DNA from: Acidisarcina polymorpha
Lineage (GTDB): Bacteria; Acidobacteriota; Terriglobia; Terriglobales; Acidobacteriaceae
Length of the DNA stretch: 64,000 nt
NCBI RefSeq assembly: GCF_003330725.1
Contig: NZ_CP030840.1
Coordinates: 4,526,001-4,590,000 of the forward strand
Direction: 5' to 3'
Of the stretch, positions 35,816 through 44,978 are shown piece after piece. A program made the translations under genes and the position numbers. How positions within the stretch are numbered: position 1 is the stretch's first letter; each line of letters starts with the position of its first letter. The notes beneath the pieces were generated by a model. It saw nothing but the letters and a program-made list of their open reading frames with translations, searched no databases and was not told the origin of the DNA.

Positions 35816-36147
35816 CGTAATACCTCCATGCCCGTGGTGCTCGGCGCTATCGATTACTATTCAGCTCGACCATAATCAGACTGACAGGTATGATTTGTCA
35901 AGCATCTCGCGACGAAGTTTTTGAACTACTCAAGTTCTTGCAGTGCGAACACTTTGGAGGGAGAGCGTCAAGTGCGCCTTCCGCTTCACCCCGCCGCCGG
36001 GCTTCATAATGAAGATGACCAAGTAATTGCCAGATTGGCTTTTTAACGAGAGAGTTTGGGCTTCCCACTTAGCATTCGATGTATATACGGATCTCGAACG
36101 ATATTTCGTGGGCTAGCAAGTATCTGTGGAGGGTAAGAGCAACGAAG
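35816..36147. other. Intergenic region between receptor remnant and TetR gene
   Basis: About 330 bases between divergent units, containing both promoters. No gene, repeat or clear operator is seen. Confidence 0.5.
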
Positions 36148-36930
36148 ATGAAGCGCATTCGCAAAGACGCAAAGGTCACTAAGAATCGACGCGGCCGACC
36201 GACGCTTCGCGGTGCCGAAATACTCACAAAGCAAATCTTGGAGGGAGCAACCAGACTTTTTCTGGAGCAAGGGTTCGCTCGCACAAAAATGGATGAGATT
36301 GCGAAGACATGCGGGATATCCAAGCAAACTGTCTATGCTCGTTTCGATTCCAAATATGCCCTCTTTGAAGCGCTCGTTATGCGCTACGGAGCGCTTCTTT
36401 TCGATCCAAGCGATGTGCCTAGCTACGATAATGAGACGGTAAGATGCGTTCTCATACAATTTGCGACAGAGGTTGTTTCAAACTTGCGACAGCCCGAAGT
36501 GCAGCGATTCTTCGCACTTGTAGCGGCAGAATCTAGAAGCTTTCCCGAGTTAGCCTCACAGTTTTGGGACATCGGACCGGGCCGGTTCAGGGTTCGGCTG
36601 CGTCCTTATTTGGAGCAACAGGTCGTCCGCGGGACGCTGAAGATAGGGGACCTAACTTTTGCCGTAGAACAAATGGCGGCGCTGCTTGCAGGCCCGCTGG
36701 TCGCTCGAATCGTTGTGGGACAGCCACCTTTTTTTGACAATGACGCAACCGCAAAGAGATGGATTGAGTCCGCTGTGGAGATTTTTCTTCAAACGTACGG
36801 TACACCGCTTGTCCATGAGGTGAAGGGAAACGCGGCACATAAGCGCGAGCTCAAGATTTCGAACAAAGCTAAAATCCCAGTGAACAAAAAGACGAAGAGC
36901 AAAGCTCGTCATCAAGGAACTGCTGACTAG
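36148..36930 (+). CDS. TetR/AcrR-family regulator with Lys-rich tail
   Basis: 260 residues. DNA-binding domain about 24-75: 'ILEGATRLFLEQGFARTKMD', 'IAKTCGISKQTVYARFDSKY'. The ligand domain ('FFALVAAESRSFPELASQFW') matches the TetR_C subgroup often controlling RND pumps. The C-terminus is a basic extension rich in Lys ('KISNKAKIPVNKKTKSKARH') that is not part of the usual family length and might add nonspecific DNA contact. ATG 36148 is chosen; the frame is open to 36079 but without a ribosome site. Target gene not evident: both neighbours are remnants or far away. Confidence 0.93.
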   Translation: MKRIRKDAKVTKNRRGRPTLRGAEILTKQILEGATRLFLEQGFARTKMDEIAKTCGISKQTVYARFDSKYALFEALVMRYGALLFDPSDVPSYDNETVRCVLIQFATEVVSNLRQPEVQRFFALVAAESRSFPELASQFWDIGPGRFRVRLRPYLEQQVVRGTLKIGDLTFAVEQMAALLAGPLVARIVVGQPPFFDNDATAKRWIESAVEIFLQTYGTPLVHEVKGNAAHKRELKISNKAKIPVNKKTKSKARHQGTAD

Positions 36931-37339
36931 CGAATCAGCTAAGTGGGAATCCCTCTCTTACGGTCAAGAGCGAGGGCGTACTCTCGATCCGTTTCCGATC
37001 GCCGCTTTTGCTAATCCCTCCATCATTCTCTCCCGTGACAAAAGCTTCCGCATAAACCACTTCTCTGAGGACGATGGCGCACTTCGAAACCCGGCACGCC
37101 CCTCTACGATCCAAGTAAAAGTGGTGGGGACCTCCTGCGCATTAGCTATGTCGCCGTATCATTCGCTGTCGTGACCGTCGCAGAATCACCAAAGATCACC
37201 TCGAGAACGTATCTGCCAGCTTATGGCTGGCGGAAACGAGTAAATCACGGTAACGAAGCTTGGGTATTTAGTGAAAGGAAAGGATGGCTGGGGGATAGCC
37301 GCAATAGCCTAATCGTTAAATCCACAGGTGCCAGAGGCG
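36931..37339. other. 410-base intergenic region
   Basis: It lies between convergent TetR and AraC genes. No gene seen. Its last part is similar to the sequence downstream of the second AraC gene near 39.1 kb ('TTGTGTGACTGCTGAGA'). Confidence 0.5.
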
Positions 37340-38191
37340 TCACAACTTGCGAAACTTGTTGTGTGACTGCTGAGACGACCTGAATTCCGTCGGTCTTTGC
37401 GAGAATTGCTGGCGGAAGGCCGAGGCGAAATGAGACGCGCTTCTGAAACCGCAAGTTAGAGCAATCTCCAAGGCGCTCTTGTCTGTGTGGCATAGCATCG
37501 ATCTCGCTGACTGCATTCTCAAATGCAGAACATGCCGGTGCGGGGACATACCCAAAGCTTTCCTGAATAAAGCCGCGAAGTGAAACTGACTGATGCCAGC
37601 CTCCCTAGAGAGGACTCGAAGGTCGAGGTCGTCCGACAAGTGGGCGTCGATGTATTCCAGGACTCTTATCAAGCGGTAGTCGGAGATTCGCTCACGAGCC
37701 AGCGACTTTTGCCACTCGAAACCTTTGGATGACCCAAGTAGAAGATGTGCAGCAAGCCACTGTGCTGAGGCCTGAGCGTAAAAATCCGGCGCTCCGCCCT
37801 TGAGAGCGGCGAGCACTGACAAACCGAAGCTCGTGATCACTGGATCATCCAAAAACGGAATCGCGCTTAGAGCTGTTTGACTCGCGCTACTGGGCTTGCA
37901 TATTTCTTGTGCAACAAAATCGACAGTATCTTGCGGCAACATTAAGATGAGAGAGGAATAACTCCTCTGGTCCTCTAGGCGGAGCCGTACGACACTTTCA
38001 TGTCCTACAGGATGGAAAGTGCCCGTTCCTCGGAAGTAGTGCGTCATGCCACGCCATTTCCCCTCGGAAAATGAATCCACCTTGACGCTTCCGTCGAGAA
38101 GCAAGCATATTGCCGGATCACGAAGTGCCGGCACTTCGATCGCTCTCCATAAGGCTGCTGCTCCTGAACGAGTACATTCAGCGATCGCCAA
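37340..38191 (-). CDS. AraC-family transcriptional regulator
   Basis: 283 residues. The N-terminal effector region is followed by the double HTH in the last 110 residues: 'DLRVLSREAGISQFHFAALF', 'ALEIALTCGFRSASHFASAF', 'FSQRPTEFRSSQQ'. No good ribosome site is seen at the start. A paralogue consisting of only the DNA-binding half lies 0.9 kb upstream (39119-39565). Such AraC proteins often control SDR and other oxidoreductase genes in this group, so the promoters at 44.9 and 55.7 kb are candidate targets (inference). Confidence 0.94.
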   Translation of the reverse strand: MAIAECTRSGAAALWRAIEVPALRDPAICLLLDGSVKVDSFSEGKWRGMTHYFRGTGTFHPVGHESVVRLRLEDQRSYSSLILMLPQDTVDFVAQEICKPSSASQTALSAIPFLDDPVITSFGLSVLAALKGGAPDFYAQASAQWLAAHLLLGSSKGFEWQKSLARERISDYRLIRVLEYIDAHLSDDLDLRVLSREAGISQFHFAALFRKALGMSPHRHVLHLRMQSARSMLCHTDKSALEIALTCGFRSASHFASAFRQQFSQRPTEFRSSQQSHNKFRKL

Positions 38192-39118
38192 CCCGCCGAG
38201 TCGCTAGTCAAAAGTGCTTTATATGCCCCTTCAGGAAACTACCTGTTCAGGTAGTCGGATGGGCTCTTCAATCTGGCATCGCCTCCTCTGTTACTCACGC
38301 TTTTGAGCGTTATTCGCCTTACAGAAGTGCATTGGCCCGTCGCTAGCCGATCTTTCACCGGCTTGCGGTACCCTCCATTGTTCTCACAGAATTCGGCTTA
38401 AGCAAGAAAGTTGATCATAAGCGTCGAACTCCTCAACGAATACGAGATGGTTTCTCAGCGAAGGTATAGAGAGGTTATAGAGCATTCTTCGATCGGTATG
38501 CGCGCTTTTGGCGTATTTCTTTGGGGGAGTACGGAGCACAACGCCCGTGCATGCCCTCAACCTGATCTGGTCGGCTCATATTCGTAAACAGCCATTCCCG
38601 GAAAGCCCGAGCTTCCCGAACTGACGTAAACGATCCGCCAGAGCGATTGCTTTCCTTCCGAATTGCTGGAGCGGAGGGGTTGACCGAGCCACAAGGCGTG
38701 TCTGGAGATAACTAAGCAGCTGGCGGTGTAGTTAAGCCCCAATGGTATGTTGAGGCCGGTTGACTTCCAAGCAGTTGGAACTCGATGTCCTGACATTCCT
38801 ATGGCACCATGCTCTCATTCTTTGGCCAGCCAGGAATGAGCCGCTACCATGTTTGGTGTGTAGACAGGTCAACGGGGCTATTGCGTCATCACGGAAGAGT
38901 CGCAGAGCGGTCTTCTTGCTTTCATCTCAGTATTGCGCGCCCGACCGGCTCCTGGTATCGCCACAAAGAGTGCCTTGGCGTCCTCATTCGGCACCATCAA
39001 AGGGCATCTACCCACGTACCTCACCGAGGAATAGCCGACCCTTTTGGAAGTCATCGGATTCTGGGAAGTATCAATCTGATCGATAGAGACGTTATATCTA
39101 CAACTGCTGGCAGAAGGG
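38192..39118. other. 930-base stretch without a supported gene
   Basis: It lies between two AraC paralogues on the same strand. One minus-strand frame (38557-38796) reads 'NIPLGLNYTASCLVISRHAL' and another (+, 38809-39162) overlaps the second AraC end; neither has a ribosome site or a known domain. The arrangement suggests that the region arose by duplication of the AraC locus followed by decay. Confidence 0.5.
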
Positions 39119-39565
39119 TTACGATTTGTCAGACCTATTGTGTGACTGCTGAGATGATCTGAACTCCGTCGGGCTCTGTGAAAATTTTCGGCGGAATGCG
39201 GCCGAGAAGTGACTTGAGCTTTTGAAACCGCAGGTTAAAGCGATCTCAAAGGCGCTCTTGTCTTTACGGCATAGCATGGATCTCGCTGCTTGCAATCTCA
39301 AATGTAGAATATGCTGATGTGGCGACCTGCCTACGGCTTTCCGAAACAAAGCCGCAAAGTGAAACTGGCTGATGCCGGCCTCCCTGGAAAGGGCGCGAAG
39401 GTCGAGGTGGTCCGACAAATGTGTGTCGATGTACTCCAGTACCCTCACCAAACGATAGTCAGAGGTTCGCTCGCCAGCAAGCGATTTGTGCCAAACATCA
39501 CGCTGGGTGTCGTTCGGAGGATCTGCTCCAGCCAATGCTTGCGGGTTTTCCGTGTTTTCTGCCAT
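39119..39565 (-). CDS. AraC-type DNA-binding domain protein, truncated paralogue
   Basis: 148 residues that align from residue 26 to the end with the C-terminal half of the AraC regulator at 37340-38191 (for example 'DYRLVRVLEYIDTHLSDHLD' against 'DYRLIRVLEYIDAHLSDDLD', and the shared ending 'PTEFRSSQQSHN'). The effector domain is missing; the N-terminal 25 residues are unrelated. It may be a 5'-truncated gene still expressed as a constitutive or competing DNA binder, or a relic. It is divergent from a TetR gene whose operators lie between them. Confidence 0.8.
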   Translation of the reverse strand: MAENTENPQALAGADPPNDTQRDVWHKSLAGERTSDYRLVRVLEYIDTHLSDHLDLRALSREAGISQFHFAALFRKAVGRSPHQHILHLRLQAARSMLCRKDKSAFEIALTCGFKSSSHFSAAFRRKFSQSPTEFRSSQQSHNRSDKS

Positions 39566-39661
39566 ACAAGTCTCCCTGACTCAGGGGTTGCCCCTTATAT
39601 GCGGTGGCGAATCGTAGGCTCGTTGTGGCAGAGACTCGTTGTTCGCCGGCCTTGTTTCTGT

Positions 39662-39716
39662 CTACCTGCCACATGGTAGAAACATAAAGAATATGATGCT
39701 ACCTGTCACTTGGTAG
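39662..39716. promoter_or_regulatory. Two 18-bp operators in front of the TetR gene
   Basis: CTACCTGCCACATGGTAG (39662-39679) and CTACCTGTCACTTGGTAG (39699-39716) are near-identical inverted repeats with arms CTACC/GGTAG, 37 bases apart, between the truncated AraC gene and the TetR gene. CTACC-N-GGTAG is a common TetR-family operator form. Autoregulation and control of the divergent gene are expected. Confidence 0.8.
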
Positions 39717-39761
39717 ATTCAATTGCCAATGAATTTTTGCAGTTCAAGTTGGGGCGACAAC

Positions 39762-40325
39762 GTGAGTTCAGATTCTCGGGAAAAGATCCTGGCGGCCGCG
39801 ACACAGGTCGCGCAGGCACGAGGCTACAACGGGCTAAATTTCCGTGATCTGGCGGAAGCTGTAGGCATAAGGGCCGCCAGCATCTACTATCACTTCCCAA
39901 GTAAGGGCGACCTAGCTGTGGCAGTGGCAAGACGGTATTGGGAGGATTCTGCGGCATTTCTCGAGACACTCCTGGCCGAATCCTCCGATCCATCCGCGGC
40001 CCTGCGCCGATATCCGGAGACCTTTCGCTGGGCACTCGAGAATCAAAACCGAATTTGTCTATGCAGCTTCATGGCATCGGAATATGACGACCTGCCGGAA
40101 CCGGTAAGAACAGAGGTTCAGAAATTTGCAGAGGTGAATGTGGCATGGTTGAGTAAGGTTCTATCCGCCGCGAATACAGTCAGCTCTAAGGAGAGCGAAC
40201 CACGAGCTCGCGCCATCTTCGCTGCCGTTACTGGCGCACAGCTTATGGCCAGGAGTCGTTCGGACATCGCCCTCTATGACGCTGTGATCGCGAGCTACCG
40301 CGTAGCTGGTCTACTCCCGGCATAA
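39762..40325 (+). CDS. TetR/AcrR-family regulator
   Basis: 187 residues from GTG 39762 ('SSDSREKILAAATQVA'). The HTH reads 'GLNFRDLAEAVGIRAASIYY' and 'HFPSKGDLAVAVARRYWED'; the C-terminal domain contains 'ICLCSFMASEYDDLPEPV', typical of the TetR_C group near AcuR/YcdC-like regulators. An ATG at 39729 (or TTG 39723) is possible but would start 6-12 bases from the operator. The gene is preceded by two strong operator repeats, so self-repression is likely. Divergent neighbour: truncated AraC. The regulated structural gene may have been lost. Confidence 0.92.
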   Translation: MSSDSREKILAAATQVAQARGYNGLNFRDLAEAVGIRAASIYYHFPSKGDLAVAVARRYWEDSAAFLETLLAESSDPSAALRRYPETFRWALENQNRICLCSFMASEYDDLPEPVRTEVQKFAEVNVAWLSKVLSAANTVSSKESEPRARAIFAAVTGAQLMARSRSDIALYDAVIASYRVAGLLPA

Positions 40326-40755
40326 ACGGTGCAGGCCGCGATAGATGGTTCCGATCAAATGTCTGCCATTCCGCTACCTGTGCGCGTTTCGCTACCTATA
40401 CGCAATTCGCTGCACGTTTGCGATTCGTCCGAAGTCCGTCCGTATTTGCTGTTTGTTTTTGACCGCAAATGATTCTGGAGTGGGCTTCTCTGTCTTCGCG
40501 TAACAGAACCACCAACCTCTGAGTGTTCATGTGGTGTCTCCGCCTGCATGGGTGCGGGGGTTGCGCTTCCCCAAATTGCGACAAAGGAGCGAGACAGATG
40601 AAAGAGATTCTCTTGTAGCTCGGGTTGAGTGACGCAGTGCAAACTCAGGGTCACAGTATGGTCAAGTTTTCCGATAGGAAGCAAGCGATAGATCCGTTGA
40701 ATAGGCACCCCGTGGCGTTGCCAAGTTCGCTTTTCAGAACTAGATCGTCTGTAGT

Positions 40756-40770
40756 TGACGATAGTCGTCA
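40756..40770. promoter_or_regulatory. Inverted repeat, candidate MarR operator
   Basis: TGACGA-TAG-TCGTCA with perfect 6-base arms, ending 20 bases before the MarR start codon. The position suits autorepression. The arms continue with partial symmetry (GT..TAAC). Confidence 0.6.
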
Positions 40771-40790
40771 TAACGATTAATGTCGATGCT

Positions 40791-41261
40791 ATGGCTGGAG
40801 AGTTGCAGAGAGAAATCCGGCAGACCAAAGACTTCGCCTCTACAGAAGGCGAGGCAGCGCTGAACGTTTTGCGTACGGCGGAGGTCATTCAACAGAAGCT
40901 GAACACCGTATTGAAACCATTCGACCTCACACTCACCCAGTACAACGTGCTCCGTATCTTGCGTGGAGCCGGGGATGAAGGCATCACATGCTCCGTGCTC
41001 GCTGAACGAATGATAGCGAGAGATCCGGACATCACTCGGTTACTCGACCGAATGGAACGCAGCGGGTTGGTTGTTCGCCAGCGATCTGCCGCCGATCGCA
41101 GGGTAGTTTTGACTATGCTTCATTTGAACGGTGACAGATTGCTTGATGAAACCCAACAGCCGATGCGCGATGCAATGCTTGGCTTGATGGGGAGATTAGG
41201 GGAGAATCGGTTGCTGTCCCTCATCTCGTCGCTGGAAGATGTGAGAGCAAACGACAAGTGA
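40791..41261 (+). CDS. MarR-family transcriptional regulator
   Basis: 156 residues. Winged helix: 'LTLTQYNVLRILRGAGDEGI', 'VLAERMIARDPDITRLLDRM', 'GLVVRQRSAADRRVVLTML', the last being the wing with the conserved D-R-R. ATG 40791 is preferred over the upstream TTG because it follows the candidate operator and matches family length. The downstream qorB-like gene (118 bases away, same strand) is a natural target, since MarR proteins often sense quinones or phenols; that link is inference. Confidence 0.95.
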   Translation: MAGELQREIRQTKDFASTEGEAALNVLRTAEVIQQKLNTVLKPFDLTLTQYNVLRILRGAGDEGITCSVLAERMIARDPDITRLLDRMERSGLVVRQRSAADRRVVLTMLHLNGDRLLDETQQPMRDAMLGLMGRLGENRLLSLISSLEDVRANDK

Positions 41262-41379
41262 CCTTTTCTTGTACCTAAAGCTTGTTATCACGACGACAAC
41301 CCGTTGCACGGACAATGGCTAATCTCCTTGCAAACACAAATCGTTACTATGCTCTTCAGAGCAGAAATGGAACTAAAAC

Positions 41380-42249
41380 ATGATCGCCGTAACAGGAGCA
41401 AACGGAAACCTAGGGAAGCTGGTTGTGAATGGCTTGTTGAAAACAATCCCAGCAAATCAGATCGTAGCCGCAGTCAGAGACCCAGAGAAGTCCGGCGATC
41501 TGCGCGACCTGGGCGTCGAGGTGCGGAAAGCGGATTATGATCATTCCGAAACGTTAGCTGAGGCTCTTAAAGGAGTTGAGAAGCTGTTACTCGTCTCTGC
41601 GGTAGTGCCGGGCGAACGCTTCAGACAGCACAAGGCCGTAATTGATGCTGCGAGACAAGCAGGTGTGAAGTTGGTTGCCTACACAAGCATGTTACGTGCT
41701 GATAACTCTACGATGCTTCTTGCCGCCGAGCATAAGCAAACTGAAGAGTACCTGAAAAAATCCGGAATCACGTTCGTACTGTTACGCAACGGCTGGTACT
41801 TGGAGAACCACACCGGAGCTCTTGGGCCGGCGCTTACCCATGGCTCGATCATGGGCTGTGCCGGTGAAGGCCGTTTTGCTTCTGCTTCGCGGGCAGATTA
41901 CGCAGGTGCTGCGGTTACGGTTCTTACCCAGCCTGGTCATGAGAACAAGACCTATGAACTCGCGGGAGACCACTCCTTCTCCATGTACGAATTTGCAGAA
42001 GAGGTTTCCAAGCAGGCTGATCGGTCTGTGGCTTACAACAATGTGACGGCGGCCGAATACGAAGCAGCACTCCTAAGCTTTGGGTTGCCGCAGATGATCG
42101 TTGACGTCGTCATCGATGCCGATTCGAAATCTTCGAAAGGGGAGCTGGATAGTTCCTCTCGTGATTTGTCGAAGCTGATCGGTAGAGATACCACAACCTT
42201 CTCTCAGGCGATCAAGTTTGCGCTGCAGTCCCTCATCAATAAGGAGTAG
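41380..42249 (+). CDS. qorB: NAD(P)H-binding NmrA/QorB-like oxidoreductase
   Basis: 289 residues, atypical SDR. The Rossmann loop is 'VTGANGNLGKLVVNGLL', followed by 'AAVRDPEKSGDL' and 'LLLVSAVVPGERFRQHKAVI', 'FVLLRNGWYLENH'. This matches the QorB group of NADPH-dependent quinone reductases, which lack the usual Tyr-Lys pair. The start is ATG 41380 with a weak site. The stop lies 3 bases before the next gene, so it is co-transcribed with the NTF2-like protein. Upstream MarR probably regulates. Symbol given by resemblance; the exact substrate is untested. Confidence 0.88.
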   Translation: MIAVTGANGNLGKLVVNGLLKTIPANQIVAAVRDPEKSGDLRDLGVEVRKADYDHSETLAEALKGVEKLLLVSAVVPGERFRQHKAVIDAARQAGVKLVAYTSMLRADNSTMLLAAEHKQTEEYLKKSGITFVLLRNGWYLENHTGALGPALTHGSIMGCAGEGRFASASRADYAGAAVTVLTQPGHENKTYELAGDHSFSMYEFAEEVSKQADRSVAYNNVTAAEYEAALLSFGLPQMIVDVVIDADSKSSKGELDSSSRDLSKLIGRDTTTFSQAIKFALQSLINKE

Positions 42250-42252
42250 TTC

Positions 42253-42786
42253 ATGAAGCGTCTCATCATTAGCAGCATCATTGCTCTTACAGGTTTGCTT
42301 AGCACTGTAGGCTCGGCTCAAAGCCCTTCACCGAACAACGGCATCCAGAGTGCCAGTTCGAATGTCGCAGCGGACACCGTCGACGTCCAGCACGTCATCG
42401 ACGCCTACCATGAAGCAGTCGTCGCTCATGACGGCACGAGACTTGCAACCCTGTTCCTGCCTCAGGGAGGCATGTGGCTCAATGTGCTTTCGGATCAAGC
42501 GTTCGCGCTTCAGAGGGCCAAGAACCCGGCCGCGCTGAAGGTGCGAGTCGGAAGCTATGCGGATTTTGCCAAGCAGGTGTCGACAGCCAAAGTGAGCTTC
42601 AATCCGACCCACACCCACCTGCAGCAGAACAGTGACGGTACGATTGCCTCGGTTTATTTCGACTTCGTGTTCCTCGCGGATGGGAAAGAAACAAATCGGG
42701 GAAGTGAAACATGGGTTCTGGTTAAAGGGAGTGATGGTTGGAGAATAGCCGGGATGACCTATTCTTCGAATCCGCCTGTTAACTAA
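42253..42786 (+). CDS. Exported NTF2/SnoaL-like protein
   Basis: 177 residues. Signal peptide 'IISSIIALTGLLSTVGSAQ', then a cone-shaped NTF2-like domain: 'VQHVIDAYHEAVVAHDGTRL', 'FNPTHTHLQQNSDG', 'GSETWVLVKGSDGWRIAGM'. Such proteins (DUF4440/nuclear transport factor 2 group) are small ligand-binding proteins or isomerases; no catalytic residue can be asserted. The start is 3 bases after qorB with AAGGAG in the overlap. Its antisense frame reads through from the XdhC remnant downstream, which is an accident of composition. Confidence 0.9.
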   Translation: MKRLIISSIIALTGLLSTVGSAQSPSPNNGIQSASSNVAADTVDVQHVIDAYHEAVVAHDGTRLATLFLPQGGMWLNVLSDQAFALQRAKNPAALKVRVGSYADFAKQVSTAKVSFNPTHTHLQQNSDGTIASVYFDFVFLADGKETNRGSETWVLVKGSDGWRIAGMTYSSNPPVN

Positions 42787-44025
42787 CGACGACTGGCGGG
42801 GGCTATTGTCATACTGACGTCCGAGCGATCCTTCTGTCCCAGATAGCACCGCCTGCATCTCAGAAATAATTGACAGCGCAATGACGGCAGGATCATCGGA
42901 ACCAAAATTCAGACCAGCGGGCGCGTGAAGCTGTCGTGAGTACTCTACGGGTGCCAGGCCCAGAGCAGAAGCGACCGCGGTCGCTAGCCGTTCTGTTCGA
43001 TGTAACGGACCGAGGATGCCTAAATATTCCAGTTTTGCCGGAATCTGTTCGCGAAGGAGGGCTTGGTCTTGATCATAAGAGTGGGTGAGGATTACTTCAA
43101 ACCTGAATCTCTTCAGTGCGGATGCATTCGTCACTACCAGCCCCTTCTCAGAACTGTCCCCGCTGACCGCGTATGTGAGCAGTTGTAGATTGTCCGCCTC
43201 GGAAATCTAGCCCGGGTGAGAAGGTAGTTGCGGCCCTCGGCCACCGTTACCCTACTTCGGAGGCGAAGCGGACAAGTGGCTGAGCGTCATTTCCAGCGCC
43301 AAACACGGTCAGCTAGGAGCCGGCTGCATTGGTAGACCTACGAGTCCGGGCAGACCATTCGGCGATCGCTCTACGGCACTGAACCCCCGACCATCTTTCA
43401 GCGCTATCCTTTGCACCGGCGCCTCCAACGCTGCCGAAGACCAGTCGCGTACCGCTGCTCAGCGGAAGTGCTCATGGCCCGTTGCCGCCTCTACGATGAG
43501 AGCGCTCCCAATTTGATCCCCTGCGAGCAAAGCCACGACAACGCAGGGTTCCGCGCCCGACCGTGCTCGCAACCTTGCGTCCAACACGGCGACAACAGCC
43601 TGTCCGGTCTCCACCAACACCCAGATCGTGCCCCCACGTCCCGAGCTGTAGGGAACTTCCAAATTATCTTCGAGGGAGGAACTGTATCGTTTCCACTTTG
43701 CCTCCTTCCGCGCTTAGCCAGGCGATCTTTTGGCTTACTTCAGCATCCAGGCAGCCGCCGCTGATCGTTCCTGCCCGCTCGCCACCTGAAGTCACTAACA
43801 TGCGAGCCCCAGGTTTGGGGTAAGACGATCCTTCCACATGGATAATTGTCGCGAGATAAAGTTGCTCTCCCGGCTTCTTGCACGTAGTGCCAGACTTAGC
43901 ATGTCTTTTGTTTCGTGCATCGAAGCATCTCCACAATCCAAGGCTTCGCCGTACTCTGCCTTCATGCTGCAGGCCGTGTCAAATACTGAGTTCACTTTAA
44001 CGAAGATGTCGGATACATCCCTCAC
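42787..44025 (-). pseudogene. XdhC/CoxI-family accessory protein gene, multiply frameshifted
   Basis: XdhC-like proteins insert the sulfurated molybdenum cofactor into xanthine or aldehyde dehydrogenases. Pieces in several minus-strand frames give the full layout: N-terminus 'MRDVSDIFVKVNSVFD'; XdhC-CoxI box 'LATIIHVEGSSYPKPGARML' and 'TISGGCLDAEVSQKIAWL'; 'IWVLVETGQAVVAVLDARLR'; Rossmann part 'VFGAGNDAQPLVRFASEVG', 'VTVAEGRNYLLTRA'; and the end 'FEVILTHSYDQDQALLREQI', 'YLGILGPLHRTERLATAV', 'AVIALSIISEMQAVLSGTEG'. Shifts lie near 43.9, 43.66, 43.25 and 43.15 kb. No dehydrogenase subunits are in the window. The last frame has lost its stop and runs on antisense to the NTF2-like gene. Confidence 0.88.
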
Positions 44026-44042
44026 GCGAAGCCATTAGGGTA

Positions 44043-44804
44043 TCAATCGCTTGGGACGGCGATGCTCATTCCACCATCGGCCATGACCATCGCGCCAACC
44101 ATAAAGCTGGCTCTGTCTGAAGCCAGGAAAGCCACCACTTCAGCAATCTCTTGAGGATCCGCAGGACGTTTGATCGGCGCGTTCTTGCCATGTTCCGCGA
44201 GGAACTGGCGGCCGTCTGAACGAAAGGTGTTCAGGAGATTAGTGACCACATCGCCGGAACCGACCCCGTTTACTCGGATCCCGTGGTCGATCGCTTCTAA
44301 CGCGAAGGTCCGGGTGAGCTGCGCAAGCGCTCCCTTGGCGGCAGCATAGGCGCTAATACCGGGGAATGTCTGAAAGCAGGCATATGATCCGATGTTGACA
44401 ATCGCTCCGCTCTTGTTCGGCATCATGGCTTTCAGTGCTTCGCGGGAGTGGAGGAAGACTCCCGTAGATGTGACGTCCATTATCGAATTCCAGTCATCCA
44501 GTGACATCTCAATGGCAGGCTTGTAGACAATGCGACCCGCGTTATTGACGAGAACATCGAGTCCGCCGAATCTGTTTTGAGCAAGCCGGACGGCTTCGAC
44601 TGCGGTTTCTTCCTTTGAGACGTCACCCACCAGAGTAGCCACATTGGCAACACCTGCGAACTGTTTGTCGATTTCAGGGTTTATATCCTCCGCTACTACC
44701 CGGGCTCCCTGAGCCAGGAACAACTGTGTCGTCGCCAGTCCAATGCCGCTGGCGGCTCCCGTAACAATCACAACCTTCCCGGAAAAAGCTAAGTCTCCAG
44801 CCAT
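44043..44804 (-). CDS. SDR-family oxidoreductase
   Basis: Classical short-chain dehydrogenase, 253 residues. Cofactor loop 'VTGAASGIGLATT' (about 16-28), 'LVNNAG' at 85-90, catalytic S140 ('NIGSYACFQTF'), Y153 and K157 ('SAYAAAKGAL'), C-terminal 'FLASDRASFMVGAMVMADGG'. D41-type acidic residue after the second strand ('VVAEDINPE') favours NAD(H). ATG 44804 is selected because AGGAGG precedes it by 5 bases; the GTG two codons upstream overlaps that site. The divergent second SDR starts 175 bases away and a 57-bp element shared with another SDR promoter lies between. Confidence 0.96.
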   Translation of the reverse strand: MAGDLAFSGKVVIVTGAASGIGLATTQLFLAQGARVVAEDINPEIDKQFAGVANVATLVGDVSKEETAVEAVRLAQNRFGGLDVLVNNAGRIVYKPAIEMSLDDWNSIMDVTSTGVFLHSREALKAMMPNKSGAIVNIGSYACFQTFPGISAYAAAKGALAQLTRTFALEAIDHGIRVNGVGSGDVVTNLLNTFRSDGRQFLAEHGKNAPIKRPADPQEIAEVVAFLASDRASFMVGAMVMADGGMSIAVPSD

Positions 44805-44873
44805 TGCCACCTCCTAATGTTATGCATTCCAGCTCTAATCATTAGATTCATTTCTAGACTCCAACTTGCCTCT

Positions 44874-44930
44874 CGGACTTGCAAAAAGCAGCGGAAGATT
44901 GTTCAAAACGTGCGATCTAAGCGAGGGGAA
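44874..44930 (+). promoter_or_regulatory. 57-bp non-coding element shared with the 55.7-kb SDR promoter (copy A)
   Basis: Begins GGACTTGCAAAAAGCAGCG and aligns without gaps to 55652-55708 at about 45 of 57 positions. It lies about 70 bases upstream of the minus-strand SDR start and 50 upstream of the plus-strand SDR. Non-coding conservation in the same orientation relative to an SDR gene suggests a regulator binding region, perhaps of an AraC-type protein. Confidence 0.6.
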
Positions 44931-44978
44931 GCTATTCAACTGCAACCAGGTCGCACTCGATCACATCGGAATAAGATC

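Noticed and set aside
40340-40430. Repeated CGCTACCT-like words after the TetR gene
   Set aside because: Short, imperfect and few; could be chance or a weak slippage product.
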